Assembly (NCBI GenBank): GCA_002355495.1
Contig: AP017424.1
Coordinates: 3,286,001-3,350,000, forward strand
Direction of reading: 5' to 3'
From: Streptomyces laurentii
Lineage (GTDB): Bacteria; Actinomycetota; Actinomycetes; Streptomycetales; Streptomycetaceae
Length of the DNA stretch: 64,000 bases
A program made the position numbers and the translations under genes. How positions within the stretch are numbered: position 1 is the first letter of the stretch; each line of letters begins with the position of its first letter. The notes under the pieces are model-generated. The model made no database searches. It saw only the letters and a program-made list of their open reading frames with translations, and was not told where the DNA came from. Below, in pieces: positions 7,832 through 16,799 of the stretch.

Positions 7832-10468
7832 TCAGGCGCCGTCCTCCGCGGGAAGGAGCGGCAGCAGCTCCGGGAGGTGCCCGTCCGAGTCCCGGGCGGC
7901 CCGCTGCCGTTCCTCCGGCACCTCCCCGTACAGGGTGGTGCGCAGCCGGGAGGGCCGGCCGGCCGCCTCGGCGATGGCGGCGAGGTCGCGGATCGAGCGG
8001 TACGACCCGTAACTCGATCCGGCCATCCGGGAGATGGTCTCCTCCATCAGCGTTCCGCCGAGGTCGTTGGCGCCGGAACGCAGCATCTCGGCGGCGCCCT
8101 CGGTGCCCAGCTTCACCCAACTGGTCTGGATGTTCGGGATGTACGGGTGGAGCAGCAGCCGCGCCATCGCCGTCACGGCGCGGTTGTCGCGGATCGTCGG
8201 CCCGGGTCGGGCGATGCCGGCGAGGTAGACGGGCGCGTTGGTGTGCACGAACGGCAGGGTCACGAACTCCGTGAAGCCGCCCGTCCGTTGCTGGATGCGG
8301 GCCAGGGTGCGCAGATGGCCGAGCCAGTGCCGGGGCTGGTCCACGTGCCCGTACATCATCGTGGAGGAGGACCGGATGCCCAGCTCGTGGGCGGTGGTGA
8401 CGACCTCGGTCCAGGTGGCGGTGGGCAGTTTGCCCTTGGTGAGCACCCAGCGGACCTCGTCGTCGAGGATCTCGGCGGCGGTGCCGGGTATCGAGTCGAG
8501 GCCGGCCTCCTTCGCGGCCGTCAGCCACTCGCGGATCGAAAGCCCGGTGCGCGAGGCGCCGTTGACGACCTCCATCGGCGAGAAGGCGTGCACATGGATG
8601 CCGGGGACGCGTTCCTTGACGGCCCGCGCGATGTCGAAGTACGCGGTGCCGGGCAGGTCGGGGTGGATGCCGCCCTGCATGCAGACCTCGACGGCGCCGA
8701 CGTCCCACGCCTGCGCGGCCCGGTCGGCGACCTGCTCCAGGGACAGGGTGTAGGCGTCGGCGTCGGTGCGCCGCTGGGCGAAGGCGCAGAACCGGCAGCC
8801 GGTGTAACAGACGTTGGTGAAGTTGATGTTGCGGGTGACCAGGTACGTCACCTCGTCGCCGACCACCGACTTCCGCACGTCGTCGGCGACCCGGCACAGC
8901 GCGTCCAGGGCCGGGCCGTCGGCGTGCAGCAAAGTGAGCGCCTGGGCGTCGGTGAGCCGCGTCGGGTCGTCGGCGGCGACGGCCAGCGCCTCGCGCGTGT
9001 CGGCGTCGATCCGCTCCGGCGCGAGGACGTCGGGAACGAGACCGGGCGCGGCGGCCTCGCGCAGCGCGTCCCAGTCCCCGTAGACGTGGTCGAAGTCCTC
9101 GCGCCGGTCCGCGGTACGGCCCTCGGTGTCGATGGTGCGGTGCAAGTCGGTGCGTCCGGAGGCCAGTTCGGTGAAGCTCTCGTCCGGCTCCTGCCAGGGC
9201 AGCCCGCGCACCACGGCGTCGGGGTCGGCGAGGCCGGTGGCCGGGTCGGCGAGGGCGCGGACGTGCGGCATCACGCGCGGGTCCAGCCACGGCTCGCCAC
9301 GCCGCACGAACTCCGGGTACACGCACAGCCGTTCGCGCAGCTCGAAGCCGGCGGCCTCGGACCGCCGGGCCAGCTCCTCAAGGGCGGGCCAGGGGCGTTC
9401 GGGGTTCACGTGGTCGACGGTGAGCGGGGACACCCCGCCCCAGTCGTCGATGCCGGCGGCGATCAGCCGCTCGTACGCGGAGTCGACCAGGTTCGGCGGC
9501 GCCTGCAGGCAGGCCGACGGACCCATGATGAGCCGGGCGACGGCGACGGTGGCGACCAGGTCGTCGATCTCCGCGTCCGGCATGGCGCGCATCGCCGTGT
9601 CGGGCTTGGCGCGGAAGTTCTGGATGATGAGTTCCTGGATGCCGTGGTAGGCGCGGGCGATCCGGCGCAGCGCGAACAGCGAGTCGGCGCGCTCCTCGTA
9701 CGTCTCGCCGATGCCGATCAGCAGCCCGCTGGTGAAGGGCACGGACGAGCGGCCGGCGTCCTCCAGCACCCGCAGCCGGACGGCGGGTTCCTTGTCGGGC
9801 GACCCGTAGTGCGGCTGCCCGGGCTCCTCCCACAGCCGCCGCGAGGTCGTCTCCAGCATCATCCCCATGCTGGGCGCGACCGGCTTGAGCCGCTGGAAGT
9901 CGGTCCAGGACAGCACCCCGGGGTTGAGGTGCGGGAGCAGCCCGGTCTCCTCCAGGATCCGGATCGCCATGGCCCGTACGTACGCGATCGTGTCGTCGTA
10001 CCCGTGCGCGTCCAGCCACTCGCGCGCCTCGGGCCAGCGGTCCTCGGGCTTGTCGCCGAGGGTGATCAGGGCTTCCTTGCAGCCGAGCGCGGCGCCCTTG
10101 CGGGCGACGTCCAGCACCTCGTCCGGCGACATGAACGCCCCGTGCCCGGCCCGCCGCAGCTTGCCCGGCACGGTGGCGAAGGTGCAGTAGTGGCAGACGT
10201 CCCGGCAGAGCCGGGTGAGCGGGATGAACACGCTCTTCGAGTACGTGACGATCCCGGCCCGCCCGGCCTCGGCGAGCCCGGCGTCCCGCACCCGCCCGGC
10301 GGTCGCGACCAGGTCCGCCAGATCCTCCCCGCGCGCCCGCAACAGCACGGCGGCTTCCCCCGCGTCCAGCGCCACCCCGTCCCGGGCCCGCCGCAGAGCC
10401 CGGCGCATGGCGTTCCCGGTGGGCCGGGAGGAGCCGGAGGGCGCGTGTGATGCCTGGTGATCCGTCAT
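7832..10468 (-). CDS. fbiC: FO synthase, fused CofG-CofH (coenzyme F420 biosynthesis)
   Basis: An 878-residue radical-SAM enzyme. It builds FO (7,8-didemethyl-8-hydroxy-5-deazariboflavin) from tyrosine and the flavin intermediate 5-amino-6-ribitylamino-uracil. Two radical-SAM halves are visible: Cys88, Cys92, Cys95 in C-R-D-V-C-H-Y-C (CofG half) and Cys554, Cys558, Cys561 in C-Y-T-G-C-R-F-C (CofH half). Length and order match actinobacterial FbiC. The ATG at 10468 has a weak ribosome site and overlaps by four bases the end of a small upstream reading frame, suggesting coupled translation. LLM oxidoreductases nearby and an F420-type nitroreductase at 57 kb may use the cofactor. Confidence 0.96.
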   Translation of the reverse strand: MTDHQASHAPSGSSRPTGNAMRRALRRARDGVALDAGEAAVLLRARGEDLADLVATAGRVRDAGLAEAGRAGIVTYSKSVFIPLTRLCRDVCHYCTFATVPGKLRRAGHGAFMSPDEVLDVARKGAALGCKEALITLGDKPEDRWPEAREWLDAHGYDDTIAYVRAMAIRILEETGLLPHLNPGVLSWTDFQRLKPVAPSMGMMLETTSRRLWEEPGQPHYGSPDKEPAVRLRVLEDAGRSSVPFTSGLLIGIGETYEERADSLFALRRIARAYHGIQELIIQNFRAKPDTAMRAMPDAEIDDLVATVAVARLIMGPSACLQAPPNLVDSAYERLIAAGIDDWGGVSPLTVDHVNPERPWPALEELARRSEAAGFELRERLCVYPEFVRRGEPWLDPRVMPHVRALADPATGLADPDAVVRGLPWQEPDESFTELASGRTDLHRTIDTEGRTADRREDFDHVYGDWDALREAAAPGLVPDVLAPERIDADTREALAVAADDPTRLTDAQALTLLHADGPALDALCRVADDVRKSVVGDEVTYLVTRNINFTNVCYTGCRFCAFAQRRTDADAYTLSLEQVADRAAQAWDVGAVEVCMQGGIHPDLPGTAYFDIARAVKERVPGIHVHAFSPMEVVNGASRTGLSIREWLTAAKEAGLDSIPGTAAEILDDEVRWVLTKGKLPTATWTEVVTTAHELGIRSSSTMMYGHVDQPRHWLGHLRTLARIQQRTGGFTEFVTLPFVHTNAPVYLAGIARPGPTIRDNRAVTAMARLLLHPYIPNIQTSWVKLGTEGAAEMLRSGANDLGGTLMEETISRMAGSSYGSYRSIRDLAAIAEAAGRPSRLRTTLYGEVPEERQRAARDSDGHLPELLPLLPAEDGA

Positions 10469-10620
10469 GAACCGAGCATACGAGCGACCCGGGGCCGATC
10501 GGCCGGGGCCGGGACAAGGGACCTGGTCAGAGGGCGCTCGACGAGCCGCCCCGGCGGCAGGCCTCGCCCGGCGGCGAGGACGGCCATGTGATCACGGGCC
10601 TCCGTGGAGACCCGGATCGT
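10465..10620 (-). pseudogene. Small ribbon-helix-helix-like frame lacking an ordinary start codon
   Basis: Between the LLM gene stop (10651) and fbiC an open frame encodes [26 protein letters not shown] sequence, like the N-terminus of ribbon-helix-helix antitoxins. It ends in a TGA overlapping the fbiC ATG by four bases. No ATG, GTG or TTG precedes the conserved part. GGAGAGG is followed closely by an ACG (10620-10618), where a start would be expected. The first ATG (10587) would remove the beta-strand. Either a decayed antitoxin gene or a tiny gene with a rare start; uncertain. Confidence 0.35.
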
Positions 10621-10650
10621 CTTCCTCTCCGTGAGCCGACCGTATCGCCC

Positions 10651-11484
10651 CTATGCCAGATAGCGGGCGTAGTCGTCCAGAACGCCCAGCACCGTGCTCT
10701 CGTCGCCCGCCGGGAGTTGCAGGACGACTTCCTCGCAGCCCAGTTCGGCGTAGTGGTCGAGCTTGCCGGGGCTCGGGAGGACGGCGTACGGGACGACCTG
10801 GAGGGACTTCGGGTCGCGGCCCGCGCGTTCCCAGGTGGCGCGGAGGGCCGGGAGGGTCTCGGTCAGGCCGCGGCCGCCGATGGGGAGCCAGCCGTCGGCG
10901 CGGTCGGCGATCTCGGCGAAGAGCCGGGGCCCCGCCGCGCCGCCGAGGAGGATCCGCGGGGCGCCGCCGGGCGGCTTGGGCCAGACCTCGGAGGGGCCGA
11001 AGGAGTGGCCGAACGCGCCGTCGTGGGCGAGGGGCGCGGGCGCCCACAGGGCGCCCATCAGGTCCAGCCGGTCGGAGACGAGGGCGCGCCGGCTGGACCA
11101 GACGACGCCGTGTCCGGCGGCCTCCTCGCGGTTCCAGCCGTAGCCGACGCCCAGGGTGAACCGCCCGCCCGACAGGTGGTCGAGGGTGGCGACCTGCTTG
11201 GCGAGGACGATCGGGTCGTGCTGGGCGACCAGGGTGATGCCGGTGCCGAGCCTGAGGTGTTCGGTGACGGCGGCGGCCTGCCCGAGGGCCACGAACGGGT
11301 CGAGCGTGCGGGCGTACTCGCGGGGCAGCGGCCCGCCCGCCGGGTAGGGGCTCTCGCGGGAGACGGGGATGTGGGTGTGCTCGGGCAGGTAGAGCCCGCC
11401 GAAGCCGCGCTCTTCGAGCGCGCGGGCCAGCCGTACCGGCGTGATGGTCTCGTCGGTCAGGAAGATCGTGGTCGAGATCCGCAT
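10651..11484 (-). CDS. LLM-class F420-dependent oxidoreductase
   Basis: A protein of about 277 residues with the luciferase-like TIM-barrel fold. Family marks include G-L-Y-L-P-E-H-T-H near the N-terminus, L-R-L-G-T-G-I-T-L-V, L-D-H-L-S-G-G-R-F-T-L-G-V-G-Y-G-W-N and a G-G-A-A-x-P-R motif. Relatives reduce or oxidise diverse substrates using F420 rather than FMN. The start is ATG 11484, with a GTG nine bases earlier as the alternative; neither has a strong ribosome site. It lies directly upstream of fbiC in the same direction, consistent with F420 use. The substrate cannot be read from the sequence. Confidence 0.85.
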   Translation of the reverse strand: MRISTTIFLTDETITPVRLARALEERGFGGLYLPEHTHIPVSRESPYPAGGPLPREYARTLDPFVALGQAAAVTEHLRLGTGITLVAQHDPIVLAKQVATLDHLSGGRFTLGVGYGWNREEAAGHGVVWSSRRALVSDRLDLMGALWAPAPLAHDGAFGHSFGPSEVWPKPPGGAPRILLGGAAGPRLFAEIADRADGWLPIGGRGLTETLPALRATWERAGRDPKSLQVVPYAVLPSPGKLDHYAELGCEEVVLQLPAGDESTVLGVLDDYARYLA

Positions 11485-11578
11485 AGGCGGCACGGTAGGG
11501 CGTACGGCGCGGTTTTCCGAGAGCGCGTCGAGGACCGGAGCGGCGGAGTGCCCGCCGCGCGCTCCCCCGCCCCGGCCC

Positions 11579-12229
11579 TCAGTCGATGGCCCGCCGCTGC
11601 GCCGCCAGGTCGCCGTACCCGCCGGCCTCCCACACCCGCTCCCGGAACTCCTGGAGCGTGAGCGGCCGTACGTCCTCCCCGGGGACGTCCGCGAAATGCG
11701 CCGTGCCGCAGCGGTGGCAGTACCAGCCGCGCGCCCACAGCGCCTCCGCCCGCTGCCGGCCGCGCGTCAGCCGGGCGAAGGCGTTGCGCCGCCGGACGAG
11801 CACGACGGCCACGACGACCACCGCGCACAGCGCGACGAGGGAGAGCCAGCCCAGGAAGGACGCGTCGGGGCCGGGATCGGACGGGAACGGCGCATACGGG
11901 TCCGCCCCCTCCTCCCCCACGCCGCCGGCCACGTCGTCGTAGATCTCGACCGCCTTCCCCATGACGATCCAGCCCAGAAAGGCACCCACGGCCACGACCC
12001 CGGCGAGGGCGCCGAGGCAGCCGAGGGCGTACGTCGGCCCCTTCGGTACGGGCGCCAGTGCCGCGGAGAGGGCGGTGGTCTCCCGCCGCGTCACCGTCCG
12101 CGAGTCGCCGTCCATGTCCCGCTCGCGGCTGGTGACGGCGGTGCGTCCGGCCAGGTACGCGGCGGGCACCGCCTGGGTCAGATCGTCCCGTCCGCAGCCC
12201 GGACAGGTCTGTCCGTTCCCCGAAATCAT
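11579..12229 (-). CDS. Membrane protein with two zinc-ribbon-like motifs
   Basis: A 216-residue protein of unknown function. A C-P-G-C-G pair occurs near residue 9 and a C-H-R-C-G pair near residue 170. Between them are two hydrophobic segments (about residues 65-90 and 120-145) separated by an acidic, Pro-rich loop. Both Cys pairs would face the cytoplasm if the segments form a hairpin. ATG 12229 has AGGGGGA at good spacing. It is divergent from the GNAT gene at 12266, with only 36 bases between the starts. The two half-ribbons may form one shared metal site, which is inference. Confidence 0.75.
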   Translation of the reverse strand: MISGNGQTCPGCGRDDLTQAVPAAYLAGRTAVTSRERDMDGDSRTVTRRETTALSAALAPVPKGPTYALGCLGALAGVVAVGAFLGWIVMGKAVEIYDDVAGGVGEEGADPYAPFPSDPGPDASFLGWLSLVALCAVVVVAVVLVRRRNAFARLTRGRQRAEALWARGWYCHRCGTAHFADVPGEDVRPLTLQEFRERVWEAGGYGDLAAQRRAID

Positions 12230-12265
12230 GTGTCCCCCTGTGATCGATCTCCCTACGGTGGCCGC

Positions 12266-13024
12266 ATGCTGACACGACTCGAAACCTTTTACGACGCCGT
12301 GCCGAGGCCCGGTTCCCGCGCCGAGGACTTCGGCCCGATCACGCTCTTCGTACGGGAGGGCGCGGGCTGGCCGTACTACGCGCGGCCCACGCTCGGGCAC
12401 ACCGGCGAGGTGCCGGTCGAGGCGGTGGAGCGGGTCCGGGCGCGGCAGCGGGAGCTGGGGGTGCCGGAGGCGTTCGAGTGGGTCGCCGAGACGACCCCGG
12501 CGCTGCGGGCGGCCGTGGAGGCGACCGGTCTCCCGGTGCACGAGCACCCGCTGATGGTCCTGGACCCGGACGGCGTGCGGCCGTTCGCCGAGCCCGAGGG
12601 CGTGACCGTACGGGTGGTGGACGCGGCCGACCCCGCCCTGGAGAGCGCCCTCGCCGCCCAGTGCGCCGCCTTCGACGCCCCGCTCGCGCCGGGCGCCGCC
12701 GCCGACACGGCGGCCAGGATCGAGGCGGGCCTGACCCGTCTGGTGGCGGCCGTCGACGCGGACGGCACCGCGCTCGCCGCCGGGCAGCTCCAGTCGGCGG
12801 GCCCGGTCACCGAGGTCGTCGGCGTCGGCACCCGCCCAAAGGCCCGCCGCCGCGGCCTGGGCCTCGCGGTCACCGCGGCCCTGGTCGCGGACGCCCGGAC
12901 CCGGGGCGCGGAAACGGTCTTCCTCTCCGCCACGGACGCGTCGGTGGCCCGCCTGTACGCCCGCCTCGGCTTCCGTACGGTCGCCACGGCCCTCATCGCG
13001 GAGGCCGACGCTCCGGAAGCATGA
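12266..13024 (+). CDS. GNAT family N-acetyltransferase
   Basis: A 252-residue protein. The C-terminal half has the GNAT acetyl-CoA core: V-V-G-V-G-T-R-P-K-A-R-R-R-G-L-G-L-A-V-T with the R-R-R-G-L-G pyrophosphate loop, then F-L-S-A-T-D-A-S-V-A-R-L-Y-A-R-L-G-F. The N-terminal half looks like a degenerate second GNAT-like domain, a common arrangement in Streptomyces. The acceptor is unknown. The start is the ATG just after the short divergent gap. Confidence 0.88.
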   Translation: MLTRLETFYDAVPRPGSRAEDFGPITLFVREGAGWPYYARPTLGHTGEVPVEAVERVRARQRELGVPEAFEWVAETTPALRAAVEATGLPVHEHPLMVLDPDGVRPFAEPEGVTVRVVDAADPALESALAAQCAAFDAPLAPGAAADTAARIEAGLTRLVAAVDADGTALAAGQLQSAGPVTEVVGVGTRPKARRRGLGLAVTAALVADARTRGAETVFLSATDASVARLYARLGFRTVATALIAEADAPEA

Positions 13025-13180
13025 CGCGGGGAACCCTCCGGGCCGCCACCTGGCAACCCCTCGGGATCCCCCTCTCCCCCACCACCGGACAGGTCCCCGC
13101 GCCCTCACGACCACCCCCTCACGCGCCCCGCACCCCACGCCCCGCGTAACCCGCCCCACGCCCCACCCGTTGGGCCCGGC

Positions 13181-13384
13181 ATGAACAAGTTCCTCGCCGC
13201 CGCCCTCACCGTCGCCGCCGCGGCGACCACCCTCGGCGCCGCCGGTACCGCGTCCGCCGACAACACCAACCTCCCCACCGTCGTCCCCCTCAGCGGCCTC
13301 CTCTCTCCGAAGCCGAAGCCGGCCCAGGCGGCCCAGATGCCGCCCACGAACCAGCTGGTGGAGAACCTGCTCCCGCACCTCTGA
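13181..13384 (+). CDS. Small secreted hypothetical protein
   Basis: A 67-residue protein with a clear signal peptide (M-N-K-F then an Ala-rich hydrophobic core, A-S-A cleavage after residue 26). It leaves a mature peptide of about 41 residues that is Pro-rich in the middle (P-K-P-K-P) and contains no cysteine. Similar tiny exported proteins of unknown role are common in Streptomyces. The ribosome site is weak. A hairpin follows the stop. Confidence 0.7.
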   Translation: MNKFLAAALTVAAAATTLGAAGTASADNTNLPTVVPLSGLLSPKPKPAQAAQMPPTNQLVENLLPHL

Positions 13385-13407
13385 TCCAGAGCCGCGGAAA
13401 CGACGAA

Positions 13408-13437
13408 GGTGGCGGGACCCCCCACGGGCCCGCCACC
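13408..13437. terminator. Bidirectional hairpin between convergent genes
   Basis: GGTGGCGGG (13408-13416) pairs with CCCGCCACC (13429-13437). It sits between the small secreted gene (plus) and the APC permease (minus) and could serve both. Confidence 0.7.
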
Positions 13438-13467
13438 TCGCCGTATCCCTCGCCGCTTTGTCGGTCG

Positions 13468-15033
13468 TCAGTCCTGGACGACCAGCGAGGGGGTCTCCTT
13501 GGTGAGCACGAGACCGCGGAAGAAGTCCGGGCTCCGGCGCTGCATCACCAGCATGATCACCAGGCCGAGCAGCAGCAGTCCGACGCCGATGACGAACACG
13601 GACCCGACGCCGAAGACGGCCGAACCGGAGCCGTAGGCCGGGTCCCACATGTCGTACAGCGTCTTGCCGAAGACGGCGGTCAGGAGCAGGCCGCCGACCA
13701 GCGGGAACAGGCCCTTGAAGACGAGATCGCGGAACGATCCGGTGAGCTCGCGCCGGAAGTACCAGACGCAGGCGAAGGCCGTCAGCGCGTAGTAGAAGCA
13801 GATCATCAGACCGAGCGCGTAGATCGTGTCGACCAGGACGTGCTCGCTGACCAGGGTCATCACCGTGTAGAAGAGCCCGGTGGCGACACCGGCGATCACG
13901 GTCGCCTTGCCGGGGGTCTTGAAGCGCGGGTGGACACGGGCGTACGAGGCCGGCAGCGCCTCGTACGTCGACATCGCGAGCACCGTACGGGCCACCGGGA
14001 TGAACGTGGTCTGCAGGCTGGCCGCGGCCGACGCGAGGACGGCGACGAACAGCAGGATGCCGAGCGCGGGGCCCATGACGGGTCCGGCGAGCGCGGCGAA
14101 GACGTTGTCGGAGGTGTCCGGGTTGGCGAGGCCGAGGCCGGTGTCGCCGGAGCCGACGGCCATCTGGGCGGCGATGCCGGTGGCGAGGTACGAGCCGACG
14201 AGGACGACCATCGCGATGAGGGCGGCGCGGCCGGGGGTCTTGGTGGACCCGGTCGTCTCCTCGTTCGCGGTCAGGCAGGCGTCCCAGCCCCAGTACATGA
14301 AGATCGACAGCGACAGGCCGGCGGTGAACGCGGCGAAGGACTGCACCGCGAAGGGGTTCATCCAGGACCAGGAGAAGTCCACCGAGGTCGGCAGCGAGCC
14401 GGCCTTCGACAGCGCCATCCCGACGAACACCGCGAGGACGAGGAGCTGGAGGCCGACGAGCGCGTACTGCACGCCCTTGGTGGCGGTCATGCCGCGGTAG
14501 CTGATGGCGGTGGCGGCGGCGATCAGGCTCAGACAGGTGACGATGTGGACGGCTTTGTTGCCGTCGAGCGCGGCCACCGAGGCGTTGTTGGTGATCTCGC
14601 CGGCGAGCAGCCAGAAGTAGGAGGTCGCGACGCCGGCCAGGTTGGACAGCACGATGATCGTCGCGATGACGAGGCCCCAGCCGCACATCCAGCCGAGGCG
14701 GGGGCCGAAGGCCTTCACGGTCCAGGTGAAGGAGGTGCCGCAGTCGGGCATGGCCTTGTTGAGCTCGCGGTACGCGAACGCGACGAGCAGCATCGGCAGG
14801 AAGCCCGCGAGGAAGACGGCGGGCATCTGGAGGCCGACCTCACCGGCGGTGGAGCCGAGGGTCGAGGTGAGGCAGTAGACGGGGGCGACAGTCGAGATGC
14901 CGATGACGGCACTGCCGAGAAGGCCGACGGAATTGCCGCCGAGGCCCTTGGTACGCACGCCGTGGTTGTCGCCCTGGGCAGCGACGCCCCTTACCGTGTC
15001 TCCGGCCGGGGGCCGCATGTCCAGCTGAGTCAT
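13468..15033 (-). CDS. APC superfamily amino-acid permease
   Basis: A 521-residue integral membrane transporter with about 12 hydrophobic segments. The N-terminal helix has the APC signature (G-L-L-G-S-A-V-I-G-I-S-T-V-A-P-V-Y), followed by E-L-N-K-A-M-P-D-C-G-T-S-F-T-W, the segment usual in amino-acid/polyamine permeases. The likely substrate is an amino acid or amine. The start is set at ATG 15033 (M-T-Q-L-D-M-R-P-P); an ATG ten codons earlier is possible and neither has a strong ribosome site. A 22-bp inverted repeat lies 130 bases upstream. Convergent with the small secreted gene. Confidence 0.9.
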   Translation of the reverse strand: MTQLDMRPPAGDTVRGVAAQGDNHGVRTKGLGGNSVGLLGSAVIGISTVAPVYCLTSTLGSTAGEVGLQMPAVFLAGFLPMLLVAFAYRELNKAMPDCGTSFTWTVKAFGPRLGWMCGWGLVIATIIVLSNLAGVATSYFWLLAGEITNNASVAALDGNKAVHIVTCLSLIAAATAISYRGMTATKGVQYALVGLQLLVLAVFVGMALSKAGSLPTSVDFSWSWMNPFAVQSFAAFTAGLSLSIFMYWGWDACLTANEETTGSTKTPGRAALIAMVVLVGSYLATGIAAQMAVGSGDTGLGLANPDTSDNVFAALAGPVMGPALGILLFVAVLASAAASLQTTFIPVARTVLAMSTYEALPASYARVHPRFKTPGKATVIAGVATGLFYTVMTLVSEHVLVDTIYALGLMICFYYALTAFACVWYFRRELTGSFRDLVFKGLFPLVGGLLLTAVFGKTLYDMWDPAYGSGSAVFGVGSVFVIGVGLLLLGLVIMLVMQRRSPDFFRGLVLTKETPSLVVQD

Positions 15034-15164
15034 GAACAGGACGTTAAATGCTGCGGTTTCCACATCCGGAAGATCAAGTTCCGCTCAACGGATCGACTGT
15101 CACCTTGCATTGAGGGACCCAAATCCCCCAAACGCCAGCGATTGAAAGATCGACGATCGAGCGG

Positions 15165-15186
15165 ACCGACCAACTGGTAGGTCGGT
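15165..15186. promoter_or_regulatory. 22-bp inverted repeat, probable repressor operator
   Basis: ACCGACC (15165-15171) and GGTCGGT (15180-15186) flank an eight-base centre that itself contains ACCA/TGGT symmetry. The geometry is typical of TetR-family operators. It lies upstream of the APC permease and downstream of the aldehyde dehydrogenase, both on the minus strand, so the permease is the likely target. Confidence 0.55.
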
Positions 15187-15320
15187 AGCCTCACGTCCGA
15201 TATGCGGGAACCGCAGCACCATCCCAAATGTCCGTTTCCAAAATTTCCCGTGGAATTTTCGGGGACGCCCGCCGGCCGCGTCTCCCCGGCCGCTTCCCGG
15301 TCGTTCCCCGGCCCCCGCCC

Positions 15321-16799
15321 TCACCCTCCGGGCCAGACCACCGCCTGCAGTTCGCTGTACGCGTGCAGCGCGTACGAGCCCACGTCGCGCCCGATCCCGC
15401 TGCGCTTGAACCCGCCGAACGGGGCCTCCATGTTCCGGCCGATCGTGTTGATCCCGACCCCGCCCGACCGCAGCCGCCCCGCCAAGCGGAACGCGCGGGC
15501 CACATCGCCGGACCACACGTAGTCGATCAGTCCGTAGTCGGTGTCGTTCGCGAGCGCGACAGCTTCCTCCTCGTCGTCGAAGGGCACCACGACGACCACC
15601 GGACCGAAGATCTCCTCCCGCACCACCCGCATCCCGGGCGCGCAGTCCGCGAGGAGGGTCGGCGCCACGTAGAAGCCGCGTTCCAGGCCGGGGCCGGCCG
15701 GCCGCTCGCCGCCCGCCACCACCCGCGCGCCCTCCTTGAGGCCCAGCGCCACGTACCCCTCGACCCGGTCGCGGTGGGCCGCCGAGATCACCGGGCCGAC
15801 CACCGTGCCGCGCTCCGCCGGAGGCCCGACCGTGAGCACGCGCGCGTACGCCGCCAGCTTCTCCACCAGCCGGTCGTGGATCGGGCGCTGAGCGAGCACC
15901 CGCGTCGGGGCCGTACAGATCTGCCCGCTGTAGAAGGAGAAGGTCGTGCCGATCCCACGGACCGCCGCGTCGAGTCCTCGGTCGTCCACGTCCTCGAACA
16001 CCAGCGCCGCGCCCTTGCCGCCCAGCTCCATCAGCTGCCGTTTCATCGCGCGCCCGCACACCGCGCCGATCGCCTGCCCGACGGCCGTGGAACCGGTGAA
16101 GGAGACCATGTCGACCTCCGGGGAGTCGACGGCCGCCTCGCCGACGGCGGGCGCGGAGCCGGTCACCACGTTCACCACCCCGGCCGGAACGCCCGCTTCC
16201 GCGAGGGCGCGGGTCATCGCGTACACCGACAGCGGATCCTGCGGGGCGGGCTTCACCACGACCGTGTTGCCCATCGCGAGCGCCGGGGCGATCTTGCCGG
16301 CCGGGTTCGCCCAGGGGTTGTTGTACGAGGTGATGCAGGCGACCACGCCCACCGGGCGCCGTACCGCCAGCGCGCCGACCACACCGGACGGGCCCATCGG
16401 TCCGGCCTCGTTGATCTGCGGGGGCAGCGCCTGCTCCACCGGTTCCAGGGCACCGCGCGCGTACCGCCGGAAGCGGGCGGCGGCGACGGCGACCTGCATG
16501 CCGCGGGCGGTCGCGGTCGTCGCGCCGCTCTCGGCGCGGGCGAGCCGGGCGTGCGCGTCGGCGTCGCGGGCCATCAAGGTGGCGGCCCGGTCGAGGATCG
16601 CGGCGCGTTCCTCGGGTGCCGTACGGGACCAGGTGGCGAAGGCGGCGCGGGCGGCCTCGGCCGCCGCGTACACCTGGGCGCGGGAGGCCTCGGGCGCGAG
16701 GCCGACGACCTCCTCGGTGGCGGGGTCCGTGACGGCGTAATGACCGCCGTCCGGCGCGACCCACTCCCCTCCTATATAGAGGGCCTCGATCGGACTCAT
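15321..16799 (-). CDS. Aldehyde dehydrogenase family protein
   Basis: A 492-residue NAD(P)-dependent aldehyde dehydrogenase. Visible residues are Lys183 in V-V-V-K-P-A (cofactor), Glu258 in E-L-G-G-K and catalytic Cys295 in S-G-Q-I-C-T-A-P-T-R, with E-E-I-F-G-P-V toward the C-terminus. Length is normal. Its ATG overlaps the stop of the upstream deacylase-like gene by four bases, so the two are translationally coupled. It should oxidise an aldehyde arising in the same pathway; the substrate is unknown. Confidence 0.93.
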   Translation of the reverse strand: MSPIEALYIGGEWVAPDGGHYAVTDPATEEVVGLAPEASRAQVYAAAEAARAAFATWSRTAPEERAAILDRAATLMARDADAHARLARAESGATTATARGMQVAVAAARFRRYARGALEPVEQALPPQINEAGPMGPSGVVGALAVRRPVGVVACITSYNNPWANPAGKIAPALAMGNTVVVKPAPQDPLSVYAMTRALAEAGVPAGVVNVVTGSAPAVGEAAVDSPEVDMVSFTGSTAVGQAIGAVCGRAMKRQLMELGGKGAALVFEDVDDRGLDAAVRGIGTTFSFYSGQICTAPTRVLAQRPIHDRLVEKLAAYARVLTVGPPAERGTVVGPVISAAHRDRVEGYVALGLKEGARVVAGGERPAGPGLERGFYVAPTLLADCAPGMRVVREEIFGPVVVVVPFDDEEEAVALANDTDYGLIDYVWSGDVARAFRLAGRLRSGGVGINTIGRNMEAPFGGFKRSGIGRDVGSYALHAYSELQAVVWPGG

